A stretch of 64,000 bases of DNA from Planctomycetia bacterium (GCA_030539035.1 JAUNSU010000002.1:1-64000), one strand, 5' to 3'. Shown: positions 1 through 8,683, counted from the first letter of the stretch. Numbers and translations: made by a program. The notes: generated from the letters alone by a model not told the origin.

Positions 1-330
1 CGCTTGGTTTACCGGTTGTACTTTTTGCACTGCGCTTACAGCGCGCTGCTGTTGGTGGCACATTAACCCGGGGTGCCGCACAAACATTTCATGTTTGTGC
101 TCTGCCCTGGGCTGGAAGGCACTGCACCTTCGGTGCGCCGATTATTGGTAATTCAAATCGGGTAAAGTAATATGTTTTTTTGGCTCTGTGATGGAGTTGA
201 AATTTTTAAAAAAGATAATCTCCCATTAACCCTGGGAAGCGGGGAAAAACAAGATTTTTGTGTGTGGTTCGAACCCGAGCGCTGGGACGGTGCGTCAACC
301 CTGCATTATGGAGTCCCTGTCTCTTACCGT
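1..330. repeat. Dispersed mosaic repeat R1, copy A
   Basis: This stretch shares three blocks with islands near 6.1, 34.2 and 61.7 kb. Block a (about 13-80) carries GCACTGCGCTTACAGCGCGC followed by a CCCGGGGTGCCG stretch. Block b (about 184-235) begins CTCTGTGATGGAGTTGAAAT. Block c (about 267-292) reads GTTCGAACCCGAGCGCTGGG. Small hairpins such as GCACAAACATTTCATGTTTGTGC (split stem around 80-102) lie inside. The element continues beyond the left edge. Short ORFs across it keep no common frame between copies, so I read it as non-coding. Confidence 0.8.
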
Positions 331-402
331 CCTTTAATGCCGTTCGTTCGCTTCAGTCCGGCTTGGGCGGCTCCGCTCGCCCGGCGCACGTGCTTGCGCT
401 CG

Positions 403-420
403 AACGTCCTAAAGGACGTT
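403..420 (-). terminator. Perfect hairpin at the 3' end of the SUMF1 gene
   Basis: AACGTCCT (403-410) and AGGACGTT (413-420) form an 8-bp perfect stem with a 2-nt loop that overlaps the TAA stop codon of the leftward gene. There is no following U tract, so it may act in 3'-end protection or partial termination rather than as a classic intrinsic terminator. Confidence 0.4.
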
Positions 421-2107
421 ATTCTTCCAGTGAACTAAGGGCGAGGCGAAAGCCAACGCTGCCGTAGCAACCCGTCGGCGAATTGCTGCCCCGATACGCC
501 GAACGGCAGTACTTCGCGTTGTAGCACCAACCGCCGCCGCGATTCACCCGGTCCGAGCCACTTGAAGGCCCCGTTGGATCTGTCGTCGGTGAATTTTTAT
601 AATAAACTCCATCATACAAGTCCGAACACCATTCCCAAACATTTCCGTGCATATCGTAAAGGCCCCACGCGTTCGCCTTCTTCGTCTTCACTTCATATGT
701 CCCATATGTCCGGTAACCGGAGTTACCACCATACCAGCCCATTTCGTCAAGGATTCCGCTGCCGCCGTATTCCCATTGCGCTTCTGTCGGTAAACAGCAT
801 TTGTATCTGCTCAACTCGCTCCACTTCTCGCAAAAGTCCTTCGCATTATACCAGCTGACCTGTTCAACCGGATATTTCGCAGCAGACCCGGAGACTTGGT
901 CCTTACCTTCACCCGCAGAAGAAAAATAACTTGGATTCGTTCCCATCAGGCTTTCATACATCTCCTGTGTTACCGGTGTCTCCAGCATCAAAAAGCCGCG
1001 GCTGATTCGAACTATATGCAGTATTTCGCTACTGGATCTGCCATTTTCGCTTTCCGGATTTCCCATCTTGAACGATCCCGGCGGACACCAGCAAAACGTA
1101 TAATCGATTCCCTTGATCTCAATCGTCAGCTTCTGATCCGCTAAGCAAGGAATATTTAAAAGCCAGGCACAATATTTCGCATCTTCATATTTTTCTGAAA
1201 ATTGTATGGTCCTTCCGAATTTTTCTAAAGTGTCCTTAAAAGTACTTCCTTTCAAAAAATCAAAAATGTATAAGGATAATCCGTCCAAGGAACTGTTTAT
1301 CATCATTTGTTCCGGAGTGATTGCACCGAATCCGGAACTCCATTTTTCGAAACGATACGGATCTGTTTGAAAGAGATTCAGAACAAGCTTACGAATGCGA
1401 ACACGAAAAAGATTGAAATAATACAATGTTTTCAAACGATCGTCTTTTAAAAGCCAGCCGTGCTTTCCAACGGGATCGTTCCAGGTCAATTTCAGAAGAG
1501 CCAAAAAGGAACGAAGTGCCGGACCTTTGTACATCAGCGGTAAAAGCAATATTTGTCTGAAAAGATTCTCGCAGAAAGCAAGAAAACGGTATATCTGACT
1601 CAAAGAGATCCTTTTTTTCCGGTCCTCGATCTGATCCGCCAAAATACGAAAAAGGAGATCATCTTCTGTATGAAAGATCGTATGAAGCAGATCGGACAAC
1701 TCTCTTTCATTGATCGCTGAAGGAGAAGATTTTTTATTCCATTGCGCGGCAAAAGCAAAAAGAAATCGCGAACAATCAGGGTCTTCCAGAATACTCTGAA
1801 TCATTTCGGCCATTTTGTCCGAGAGCAAAGGGGCGGTTATGTTCTTCCTGTTTCTCTTCTGCCGTGAGGATTTCGCAGGGGGACGCGGATTCTCCAGCTC
1901 CAACTCAACCTGATCAAGATGATTCGGCTCGGTCTCTTCTTCATTATATTCCGAAAAAAGGGAAAAATCATCCTCGACCATTTCAAGAGAATCAGCCTCA
2001 TCTATTTTCAGTGAGGTAATGCCATTTTTTTTTGCTTCCAGAAAAGCAGTCCGGTCAATCAGACCGTTCTCGTAGCAGTAATCTATAATTTCATCTATCA
2101 GTTTCAT
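419..2107 (-). CDS. SUMF1/FGE-sulfatase-domain protein with N-terminal helical region
   Basis: The protein has 562 residues. Residues 1-70 are acidic and start with MKLIDEIIDYCYE. Residues about 70-95 are basic and likely disordered. Residues 95-330 look helical and match no family I recognise. From about residue 335 there is a formylglycine-generating-enzyme-like (SUMF1/PvdO/EgtB fold) domain with FCWCPPGSFKMG, TPVTQEMYESLMG, LPTEAQWEYG, GNVWEWCSDLY and the terminal GFRLALS. Two cysteines sit near the usual FGE active-site segment (GGGWCYNAKYC), but their spacing is six rather than five, so formylglycine-generating activity is uncertain. Many family members are non-enzymatic ligand-binding or effector modules. 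The gene lies 47 nt downstream of the vWA gene and is probably in its operon. No strong ribosome-binding site precedes the start. Confidence 0.8.
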   Translation of the reverse strand: MKLIDEIIDYCYENGLIDRTAFLEAKKNGITSLKIDEADSLEMVEDDFSLFSEYNEEETEPNHLDQVELELENPRPPAKSSRQKRNRKNITAPLLSDKMAEMIQSILEDPDCSRFLFAFAAQWNKKSSPSAINERELSDLLHTIFHTEDDLLFRILADQIEDRKKRISLSQIYRFLAFCENLFRQILLLPLMYKGPALRSFLALLKLTWNDPVGKHGWLLKDDRLKTLYYFNLFRVRIRKLVLNLFQTDPYRFEKWSSGFGAITPEQMMINSSLDGLSLYIFDFLKGSTFKDTLEKFGRTIQFSEKYEDAKYCAWLLNIPCLADQKLTIEIKGIDYTFCWCPPGSFKMGNPESENGRSSSEILHIVRISRGFLMLETPVTQEMYESLMGTNPSYFSSAGEGKDQVSGSAAKYPVEQVSWYNAKDFCEKWSELSRYKCCLPTEAQWEYGGSGILDEMGWYGGNSGYRTYGTYEVKTKKANAWGLYDMHGNVWEWCSDLYDGVYYKNSPTTDPTGPSSGSDRVNRGGGWCYNAKYCRSAYRGSNSPTGCYGSVGFRLALSSLEE

Positions 2108-2154
2108 TTTACATTATCCGCAAGAGTTACAAAAGAACAGGAACGTTTATATTC

Positions 2155-3561
2155 TTAATCCTGTTCCAGATTCATATAAACAACCGTCCCGTAAGATGGA
2201 TTAAAACTGGTATTATTTTCCGTAATGGCCCATAATACATCGAACGGAGGAGGATCAGGAACCTCAAGCCATCCGTCTGTAATGACAACAACATGCTGAA
2301 TTTCCGGATCCTCGGAAAGACGTTCCCAGGCAGGATCCAAATCATTATCGCCGAGTCCAAGGATTTTATAATTTTCCAGATCGGCAATATCGACATATTC
2401 ATCCGCCTGGATGATTGTATCGATCTGCAGAATGTGTACTGTCGTGATATTGACATTTTCACAAAACTGCACGATAAGCCCGAGTGCTTTAGGCAGAATG
2501 TCAACCATGGATCCGCTTGTGTCAAGGACGGCATGAATGATCCATCCTTCTCGGGATCGTCCGGGCAGGACCGTATCGACACGATCGGCTCCGCGGCGGG
2601 AAGGACGTGCCCAGCTTCTTCTGCCCGGCTCAACCGCATCGAACCAATGCTGCATTGCGCTTTCCCAAGGAACGGAATAACATCCGCGAAGCATTTGGGT
2701 ATTCATGGATTCATTTCCTGCTTCCGTTCCCGGATGGAAAGCAGAAATTCGGTCAAGAATGAGCTTGCCGGTAATAGACTCGACCGTGATTTTTTTCAGT
2801 TCATCCGTTTTGGATTTCAGAACGTCGATCAATTCGTCGGGAAAGAGTTTAAGTTCCCATTCCGTACTGAGTACATCTTTGCTTTTGGGAAGCAGGAGAT
2901 CGGCGAGTCCTTCTTTTTGCGGTTCCTGCGGTTCCAGAGGTTCCGGTTTATTCATTCCGAGTTTTTGCGCGATCAAATCGCCAAGTCCCTGCGGTTTTTC
3001 CGGTTCCTTTTTCGCTGCTTCTTTCTTTTTATTAAAATTCCAGCCTCTTGTAAACAGATCTCTCCGCATTTTCGCAAGTTCCAGCGCAAGTTCCTCGTAA
3101 GAAAAGGATCTTGCCGGCTTCCATTCTTTATCATCATCCCGGAACTTGATATTATATTCTCCGGCATAATCCGGCCAATACAAACCGTCCGCGGGAGGTC
3201 TTTCGAAATCGCCGTTCGATTCTTCGCACAAGATATCGTTGATAATGAAATCGTGTGCGAGATTGGTCAAATATCCATCGTCGTCGGGAGTACATCGTTC
3301 GTGCGAACCTAAAAAGATGTGCATTGCTTCATGGGCGAGGATAAACGCAAGATCTGAAGTATTAAGGCAGTCAAGAAAAAAGGGGTTGATTAAAGTCCGT
3401 CCGGACGGAAAGACACACGCCGTTTCACATCGGGCATCCACCTGAAAATTCAGAACGGCAAGGATCCCGGCCAAAAACGGATAAAGAACAGAGGCCTGTC
3501 CCAGTGCGGTCCTGATCTTTCGGCGATCGCCTTCTTTATCTCTCTCACTGTTTTCGATCAT
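2155..3561 (-). CDS. vWA-like protein with N-terminal HExxH metallopeptidase-like domain (DUF2201 family)
   Basis: From the preferred ATG at 3561 the protein has 468 residues. The N-terminal domain contains HEAMH (about residues 77-81), a zinc-protease signature, followed by a variable Lys/Glu/Pro-rich linker (about 175-230). The C-terminal third is a vWA-like fold with the MIDAS motif DTSGSM (about 347-352) and VVITDGW. This architecture is known as the DUF2201 putative metallopeptidase plus VWA-like pair and normally accompanies a MoxR AAA+ ATPase. The ATPase frame ends here with a 4-nt ATGA overlap, which fixes this start over an in-frame ATG at 3627. Substrate and function are unknown; MoxR/vWA pairs generally act as chaperones or remodelling machines. 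Confidence 0.85.
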   Translation of the reverse strand: MIENSERDKEGDRRKIRTALGQASVLYPFLAGILAVLNFQVDARCETACVFPSGRTLINPFFLDCLNTSDLAFILAHEAMHIFLGSHERCTPDDDGYLTNLAHDFIINDILCEESNGDFERPPADGLYWPDYAGEYNIKFRDDDKEWKPARSFSYEELALELAKMRRDLFTRGWNFNKKKEAAKKEPEKPQGLGDLIAQKLGMNKPEPLEPQEPQKEGLADLLLPKSKDVLSTEWELKLFPDELIDVLKSKTDELKKITVESITGKLILDRISAFHPGTEAGNESMNTQMLRGCYSVPWESAMQHWFDAVEPGRRSWARPSRRGADRVDTVLPGRSREGWIIHAVLDTSGSMVDILPKALGLIVQFCENVNITTVHILQIDTIIQADEYVDIADLENYKILGLGDNDLDPAWERLSEDPEIQHVVVITDGWLEVPDPPPFDVLWAITENNTSFNPSYGTVVYMNLEQD

Positions 3562-4609
3562 ACATTGATTCCAGTCATTTCCGTAAAGGTTTGCAGAATC
3601 ACAGGATCGGCGCCGAGTTTTCCCCACGATTCCACCGTGTCGAGAAGCATGGACGCTCTTTCTTCCTGTTTTAAAGAGAGCAGAAAATCATTGATCTGTT
3701 CCGCAGTAAAGGAATTCCAGAGTTGCCGGTCATTTTCCGAACGTTCCTGATTGCACAGGGAACGATGGATCTGATTGCAGATGAACCATCGCATTGTCCG
3801 GTCATCGGGCATTTGATTCGGGAATTTTATATAATTGTCCCAGCTGTTCAGCGCCCCGATCTTTTTTTCACAGAAGACGGAAAAGACAGCGGCATCTTCC
3901 GGGGAGACCCTTCCGAACGCGAGTACCCGAACGATGTCCGGAGACATGATTCCCGCGGCTTCCGCACGATTGAGCGCATGTGCCAGACTGACCCAGGCAC
4001 GAGGTGTCGAAAACGGAGTTGGTGTCGGCGGGATGGCGCCGCATCAGGGAATCCGGCGAAAAGATGATAAAACCCAAAACTTCTTTTCGAACATTGTTCG
4101 CGGCGGCCCAGATCAGCCATTCCTTGACATCGACGCGAACGTTGAGAATGATCACGCGATTGATCAGCGCGGCGGAAAGAGAACGGACAAGCGATCGGTC
4201 TTCGGCACGATTTCCGGCCGCGACGACCCAAGTCCCTTTAGGGAGAGGATGTTCTCCCAATCTCCGTTCGAGAAGCAGACTGTAGAACGATTTTTGAATA
4301 TCGGGCGTACAGGCGGGAAGCTCATCAAGGAACAGACAAAACGGTTTTGGATCTTCCGGCAAAAGGATCCGGGGTGGACAAAAGACCGATCGTTCGCCAA
4401 CGATACGCGGGATCCCGGACACGTCTTCCGGCGCGATTTGGGTCCCCAAAAGCGACTTGCAGGAAAGACCTGCATCCTCGGCCGCCTGGGTAATCGACTC
4501 GGATTTTCCCGCGCCCGGCGCCGATAAAAGCAAGATCGACTGATCCTGCGCCATTGCTTTGATAATCGATTTCGCCTCGCTTAACGTTACCGTGGGAGCG
4601 TTTATTCAT
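3558..4609 (-). pseudogene. MoxR-family AAA+ ATPase interrupted by two apparent frameshifts
   Basis: Reading from 4554 gives SAPGAGKS (Walker A), LFLDELPA (Walker B) and AAGNRAEDRS (sensor-1 type), then the frame goes out of register after RRHPADTNSV. Dropping one T from the TTTT run (4010-4013 on the plus strand) restores TPRAWVSLAHALNRAEAAGI, a typical MoxR lid segment, and runs to a TGA at 3558 that overlaps the vWA start. Upstream, conserved-looking codons TVTLSEAKSIIKA continue in frame above 4554 but meet a stop without a start codon. Removing one C from the CCC run (4594-4596) joins them to an ATG at 4609 behind AAAAGGG. The intact protein would be about 349 aa. Either the gene is decaying or the assembly has two homopolymer errors. 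Alternatively a shorter protein starts at 4554. Confidence 0.75.
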
Positions 4610-4650
4610 CGCCCTTTTCTTTTCTGTTCCGTTGCCGGGATTTGTCAATG

Positions 4651-4795
4651 ACTCAAACTGTCAACCCGATGTATTTGAAACCGCGGATTTCACGGATAGA
4701 TTTTTTGTTTGAAACAGGTTTTCACTCAAAAGAATTCGTCCGTGTTTTAATGGAATTCATCCGTGGTTCCCCCAAAAATTTTTTACAGTATGAGT
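4651..4795. repeat. Palindromic MITE-like repeat R2, copy a
   Basis: The ends are inverted: ACTCAAACTGT at 4651 and ACAGTATGAGT at 4785-4795. Inside are a second inverted pair, GAAACCGCGGAT near the left and ATCCGTGGTTCC near the right. No ORF or transposase is present. It fills the gap upstream of the MoxR gene and downstream of the oxidoreductase stop. Copies b, c and a half copy d occur elsewhere in the window. Confidence 0.75.
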
Positions 4796-4813
4796 CAATT
4801 ATAAAGACTCTTT

Positions 4814-5854
4814 TCAATTCAGTCGAACGATTTTTCCAGTTCGGGCCGATTCATAAACACCGCAGATCACTTCGACGCTTTTACGCCCTTCGAGTCCGTC
4901 AATATACGGTTTGCGTCCGGTATTGATCGCGTCCATTACATCTTTGAACTGAAGAGCGTGCGCATGATGTCCAATCGCGGCGGGATCGGCCGCGCCGCCC
5001 CCGGTCGATCGGCTTTGCGCCATGGATTCCAGAATGGCCTTGTCTTCTTCCGCCGGATCCGCAAAGTCCCATTTTACGATATCTTCCTCTTCCATCATTG
5101 CGGATCCTTTGCTTCCATGGATCTCGATCCGTTTCAAATAGCCGGGATAGGCGGCCGTGGTTGCTTCGAGTTTTCCAAAAGCACCGTTTGCGAACCGGAG
5201 ATTTGCGATTGCGACATCTTCCACTTCGATTCTTTCATGAGCGATCAGGCCGGTCATCGCACTGATCTCGGCGACCGGTCCCATCATCCAGAGAAGCAGA
5301 TCGACACTGTGAATCGCCTGATTCATCAGAGCGCCTCCGCCGTCGAGGGCCCAGGTTCCCCGCCAATTTCCACCATCGTAATACTGCTGGGTCCGATACC
5401 ATTTTACAATGGCGTCGCCCAGGGTCAACTGTCCGAATCGACCAGCATCGAGGGCTTTTCGAATCGACTGACTCGACTGATGAAACCGGCTCGGAAAAAC
5501 GGTCGAAAGGACAACTCCGGCCTTTTCCGCCGCGTCGATAATTTCATCGCATCGTTCGGGCGTGATCTCCAGCGGCTTTTCCACGATAATATGCTTGCCG
5601 GCCTTTGCGGCCGCGATCGCCGGATCTTTATGCGCTCCGCTCGGTGTTCCGATGGTTACGATTTCCACGTCCGGATTTGCGAGGAATTCATTCAGATCAT
5701 AATAGGCCTTGCAGCCGAATTCGCCCGCGATTCGATCCGCGGCGGCGGGAATCATATCAAAACAGGCGACAAGTTCACCGCCCGCCTCTTTAATTGCCCG
5801 TGCGTGAAATGTTGCGATCATACCGCAGCCGATAATGCCGAACTTTTTGATCAT
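4814..5854 (-). CDS. Gfo/Idh/MocA family NAD(P)-dependent oxidoreductase
   Basis: The protein has 346 residues from ATG 5854, which sits 8 nt after GGAG; an upstream in-frame ATG at 5869 has no such site. The N-terminal Rossmann fold starts FGIIGCGMIATFHARAI, and the dinucleotide/substrate cleft has the typical VEKPLEITPERCDEII segment (EKP motif). The C-terminal alpha/beta domain carries GGGALMNQAIHSVDLLLWMMG, with the family's HxxD-type motif. Such enzymes oxidise or reduce sugars, inositols or their amino or acid derivatives. The substrate cannot be read from sequence. The gene stands alone between repeats, so context does not help. Confidence 0.92.
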   Translation of the reverse strand: MIKKFGIIGCGMIATFHARAIKEAGGELVACFDMIPAAADRIAGEFGCKAYYDLNEFLANPDVEIVTIGTPSGAHKDPAIAAAKAGKHIIVEKPLEITPERCDEIIDAAEKAGVVLSTVFPSRFHQSSQSIRKALDAGRFGQLTLGDAIVKWYRTQQYYDGGNWRGTWALDGGGALMNQAIHSVDLLLWMMGPVAEISAMTGLIAHERIEVEDVAIANLRFANGAFGKLEATTAAYPGYLKRIEIHGSKGSAMMEEEDIVKWDFADPAEEDKAILESMAQSRSTGGGAADPAAIGHHAHALQFKDVMDAINTGRKPYIDGLEGRKSVEVICGVYESARTGKIVRLN

Positions 5855-5950
5855 TGTTCTTTTCTCCATTTTTATAAAGGAATCCGATGTAAACAGCAGT
5901 TTTTTTCACCAACTGGACCATTATAGCAAATTTCAACGAAAAGATCAATA

Positions 5951-5985
5951 CTAGTGATTAGGGTTTAGTGATTAGTGATTAGTTG
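5951..5985. repeat. R3 short repeat, left arm (TTAGTGATTAG units)
   Basis: The sequence is a run of near-tandem GTGATTAG units (GTGATTAGGGTTTAGTGATT and continuing). The reverse complement of the same motif occurs at 6588-6618, so the two arms face each other about 600 bp apart and bracket the R1 copy B island. Confidence 0.7.
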
Positions 5986-6109
5986 GGGAGGGAGGAGTGA
6001 GGCCCTGCGGGGAAATGAGCGGGTTCTGTGTTTTTTGTGTCCATCCGATAAGGCTCCGCTCCCAGTGCGCGCTGCCGCGCGGTTGCCGGAGCCCCGCTCC
6101 CGTTGGTCG

Positions 6110-6560
6110 CTGATTTACCGGTTGTTCTTTTTTTGCACTGCGCTTACAGCGCGCTGCTGTTGGGGGCTCGTTGACCCGGGGTGCCGCACAAACATTTCAT
6201 GTTTGTGCTCTGCCCCGGGCTGGAAGGCACTGCACCTTCGGTGCGCCGATTATTGGCAGTTCCAATCGGGTAAAGTAATATGCTTTTTTGGCTCTGTGAA
6301 GGGGTTGAAATTTTTAAAAATGATAAATACCCATTAACCCGGGGAAGCAGAGAAAAACATCGATACTGGAACACGGTTTGCGCCCGAGCGCTGGGACGGT
6401 GGGCGTCTCGCCCACCCGGCGACGAAGCCGCCGCTCTGTGAGGGAGTTGGAATCTCTAAAAGAGATAAACACTGATTAAACCGGGGAATCAGTGAAAAAC
6501 AAAGATTTTTGTGTAAGGTTCGAATCCGAGCGCAGGGATGGGTAAGCGTCCTCGCTTATC
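6110..6560. repeat. Dispersed mosaic repeat R1, copy B
   Basis: Blocks occur in the order a (about 6119-6185), b (6292-6345), c (6379-6401), then b and c again (about 6434-6482 and 6510-6540). Thus the copy contains one and a half to two units. Block a is nearly identical to copy A over GCACTGCGCTTACAGCGCGC and the GTGCCGCACAAACATTTCATG stretch (given in two parts). Short inverted repeats such as GGCGGCAACGCCGCC occur at its right end. The 630 bp between the oxidoreductase and hydE hold no credible gene. Confidence 0.8.
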
Positions 6561-6587
6561 CCCGGCGGCAACGCCGCCGCTCCCCAC

Positions 6588-6618
6588 TCATCACTAAACA
6601 TTAATCACTAATCACTAT
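6588..6618. repeat. R3 short repeat, right arm, supplying the hydE stop codon
   Basis: CATCACTAAACATTAATCAC and following units are the reverse complement of the 5951-5985 arm. On the minus strand the repeat unit TAGTGATTAG provides the TAG stop codon of hydE (6615-6617), so the repeat boundary coincides with the gene end. Confidence 0.7.
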
Positions 6619-7676
6619 TTTTTTCTTCCGCCGGGGCCGGATCCGGGGAATCGTCCGATCGATTTTACCTGATCGATCGCGATGGCGTGCGTCTGCTCCG
6701 CGGTTTCCAATGCCGCCGCTTTATGCGGATAGATCTCGTAAAGAGCCCGATATTCCATTGGCGTCAAATTGGGCATGATCACATTCGCACCGCGGGAAAG
6801 CCCGGATGTTCTTCCCTGTTTGCCGTCAATCGTTGCAATCGCCGTTGTACTCGGAATATTCGCCGAAGGACAGACCAGACGGGCAAGCGCAATCACCTTA
6901 AAGGCCATTTCATTCGAACTTTCAACCGGATCCTCCGTTGCGGGAAGACCGTATTGTTTCCCAAGATCCGGATCCTGTTCGATCTTGCCCAACGGCGTAT
7001 CAGGATGAGCAAGATAAGGTCCGCAGCCGATCATGTCCAGATCAAGTTCCTGAAAGAGCTCAATATCCCGGGCAAGATCATCAATGCTTTGGCCCGGGAT
7101 TCCGATCATTACACCGCTCCCGATTTCATAGCCGATCTCCCGAAGCCGGCGAAGAAGATCAAGCCGATTCGGCCAAACCGTATCCGGCGCCTTCGGATGA
7201 ATCGCATTATAAAGGATCTGATTGGACGTTTCAAACCGAAGAAGATACCGATCGGCGCCCGCCTCTTTCCATGCGATCCACTCTTCTTCTTTTCGTTCGC
7301 CAAGGCTGAGCGTAATGATCAGGGAAGAACGCGCTTTGATCTCACGGATCAGATCGGTAATAAAATTTTGATCGATTCCCGGATCTTCTCCCGCCTGAAT
7401 TACAACGGTTCCGTATCCGAAATCGACCGCTTTTTGCACACAGGAAAGAGCCTCTTCCCTCGTAAGCCGATATCGGGTAAGGCCCGGACGGCTTGCCCGG
7501 ATTCCACAATACAGACAATTCCGGCGGCAGAAACTGGACAGTTCGATCAGACCGCGAAAATGAACAGCGTCGCCGACATTCTCTGCGCGAAGACGATCGG
7601 CCCGAGCCCAGAGCTCTTTTAATTTCTCCGGATCCTTTTCCCGAAGCCAGAATAATATCTCTTCTCTCATCAACAT
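6615..7676 (-). CDS. hydE: [FeFe]-hydrogenase H-cluster maturation radical SAM protein HydE
   Basis: The protein has 353 residues, the usual HydE length. The radical-SAM cluster motif is C50-RRN-C54-LY-C57 within SSFCRRNCLYCGIRASRPG. The flanking RGLIELSS, VIQAGEDP, LSLGERKEEEW, LRFETSN and SGVMIGIPGQS segments fit HydE/PylB-type enzymes better than BioB. HydE acts in building the organometallic H-cluster of [FeFe]-hydrogenase. HydF, HydG and hydrogenase genes are absent from this window. The start lies 9 nt after the upstream unknown gene, so it is the third gene of a ybeY-led operon. A PylB-like or other paralogue is the main alternative; without pyl genes nearby HydE is favoured. Confidence 0.85.
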   Translation of the reverse strand: MLMREEILFWLREKDPEKLKELWARADRLRAENVGDAVHFRGLIELSSFCRRNCLYCGIRASRPGLTRYRLTREEALSCVQKAVDFGYGTVVIQAGEDPGIDQNFITDLIREIKARSSLIITLSLGERKEEEWIAWKEAGADRYLLRFETSNQILYNAIHPKAPDTVWPNRLDLLRRLREIGYEIGSGVMIGIPGQSIDDLARDIELFQELDLDMIGCGPYLAHPDTPLGKIEQDPDLGKQYGLPATEDPVESSNEMAFKVIALARLVCPSANIPSTTAIATIDGKQGRTSGLSRGANVIMPNLTPMEYRALYEIYPHKAAALETAEQTHAIAIDQVKSIGRFPGSGPGGRKK

Positions 7677-7685
7677 GAAAATCCC

Positions 7686-8072
7686 TTATTTATGATCTGC
7701 TTCACTTGGCTTGAGGAGATAGCGTTTATCATACAAGGTAAATATTTCGAACAATTCTCCTTCTACCGTTTCCGTATTGAGAACAACTTTAACCATGTAT
7801 TTATCCCCTTCCTTTCGGCAAAACAGGGAATGAAATTTGGGAACCGTTCCATCATCAGGCCATTGAAAAGTATAGGAGTGAACCGCTTTACAGAGGTACA
7901 AAAAAATTCTGTCTGTCCGGTTTCGACCAAATCGATCAATTCCCTGAAGACTTTCCTCGCCGACGATGGGCCACTTATTCGCATAGAAGAATAATTCTTC
8001 GTCCGACGTAATTGTAATAGAATCGTGTCGGGTAAGATAGTACATCGTTTTAATAATTTCATCTATCAGCAT
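7686..8072 (-). CDS. Hypothetical protein, 128 aa
   Basis: I do not recognise a family. The sequence begins MLIDEIIKTMYYLTRHDSIT, has no signal peptide or membrane segment, and is a mix of short strands and helices with a KYMVKVVLNTETVEGELFEI segment that looks like paired beta strands. The gene starts 3 nt after the ybeY stop codon and ends 9 nt before hydE, so it is co-transcribed with both. The first eight residues resemble those of the SUMF1 protein at 2107 (LIDEII), but the similarity does not extend further. Confidence 0.7.
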   Translation of the reverse strand: MLIDEIIKTMYYLTRHDSITITSDEELFFYANKWPIVGEESLQGIDRFGRNRTDRIFLYLCKAVHSYTFQWPDDGTVPKFHSLFCRKEGDKYMVKVVLNTETVEGELFEIFTLYDKRYLLKPSEADHK

Positions 8073-8075
8073 TTT

Positions 8076-8501
8076 TCATTCCGGCAGATATTCTTTTTCT
8101 TTTTGGCGCATGAGGGGTGCGTCTTCTTTTGCATGATCGTCGTATCCCAAAAGATGAAGGGTCCCGTGAACGATGTAGAGAAGGAGTTCCCGTTCCGGAG
8201 AAAAATCGAACTCGGAGGAGCGATCCCGGGCAGTCTGCGCGCTTACAATAATGTTTCCTTCAAGATGGCCCTGATCAAGATCGGAATCCATGTCGAACGC
8301 AAGAACATCCGTTGCGTAATCATGTCCCAAATAACGGACGTTCAGATCGTGAATCGTCGGATCATCCACGATGGAGATCTCCATATTCGCGGTTTTCACC
8401 CCTTCACCGCGAAAAATGCGGCGAAGGGTCTTTTTGATCAGATCCGGATCAATATCGATAAAATCCTGTTCACTGTCGATTTCTATTTCGAATTTTTTCA
8501 T
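8076..8501 (-). CDS. ybeY: Endoribonuclease YbeY, rRNA maturation factor
   Basis: The protein has 141 residues, normal for YbeY. The zinc-binding signature is HGTLHLLGYDDH near residues 115-126, preceded by YLGHDYATDVLAF, which is the family's conserved motif for the 'TDVLSFP' region. YbeY is a single-strand-specific metallo-endoribonuclease needed for 16S rRNA 3'-end processing and ribosome quality control. The gene leads an apparent operon with an unknown protein and hydE. The R2 copy b repeat lies directly upstream. Confidence 0.93.
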   Translation of the reverse strand: MKKFEIEIDSEQDFIDIDPDLIKKTLRRIFRGEGVKTANMEISIVDDPTIHDLNVRYLGHDYATDVLAFDMDSDLDQGHLEGNIIVSAQTARDRSSEFDFSPERELLLYIVHGTLHLLGYDDHAKEDAPLMRQKEKEYLPE

Positions 8502-8517
8502 TTCACTTTATTTTCAT

Positions 8518-8670
8518 ACTCATACGGTAAAAATATTTTTGTTTGGAACCACGGATGACACGGATAAACACGGATGAAATTCCTATAAGATCCGGGACTG
8601 ATCTTTTTGAAGAAAACGTGTTTTTACCAAAAAAACATCCGTGAAATCCGCGGTTTCAAAATCGGTTATT
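8518..8670. repeat. Palindromic MITE-like repeat R2, copy b
   Basis: The left end reads ACTCATACGGTAAAAATATT and is followed by TTTTGTTTGGAACCACGG, the same end as in copies c and d. The internal GATGACACGGATAAACACGG is shared with copy c. The right arm (CATCCGTGAAATCCGCGG, then TTTCAAAATCGGTTATTT) is inverted to the left arm, but the terminal ACAGT-TGAGT part is missing. It separates htrA from ybeY. Confidence 0.75.
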
Positions 8671-8683
8671 TTCATAAACGGAA

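Noticed and set aside
5975-6337. 120-codon frame in repeat R1 copy B
   Set aside because: The frame is not kept in copies A, C and D; the Cys-rich product reflects repeat composition.
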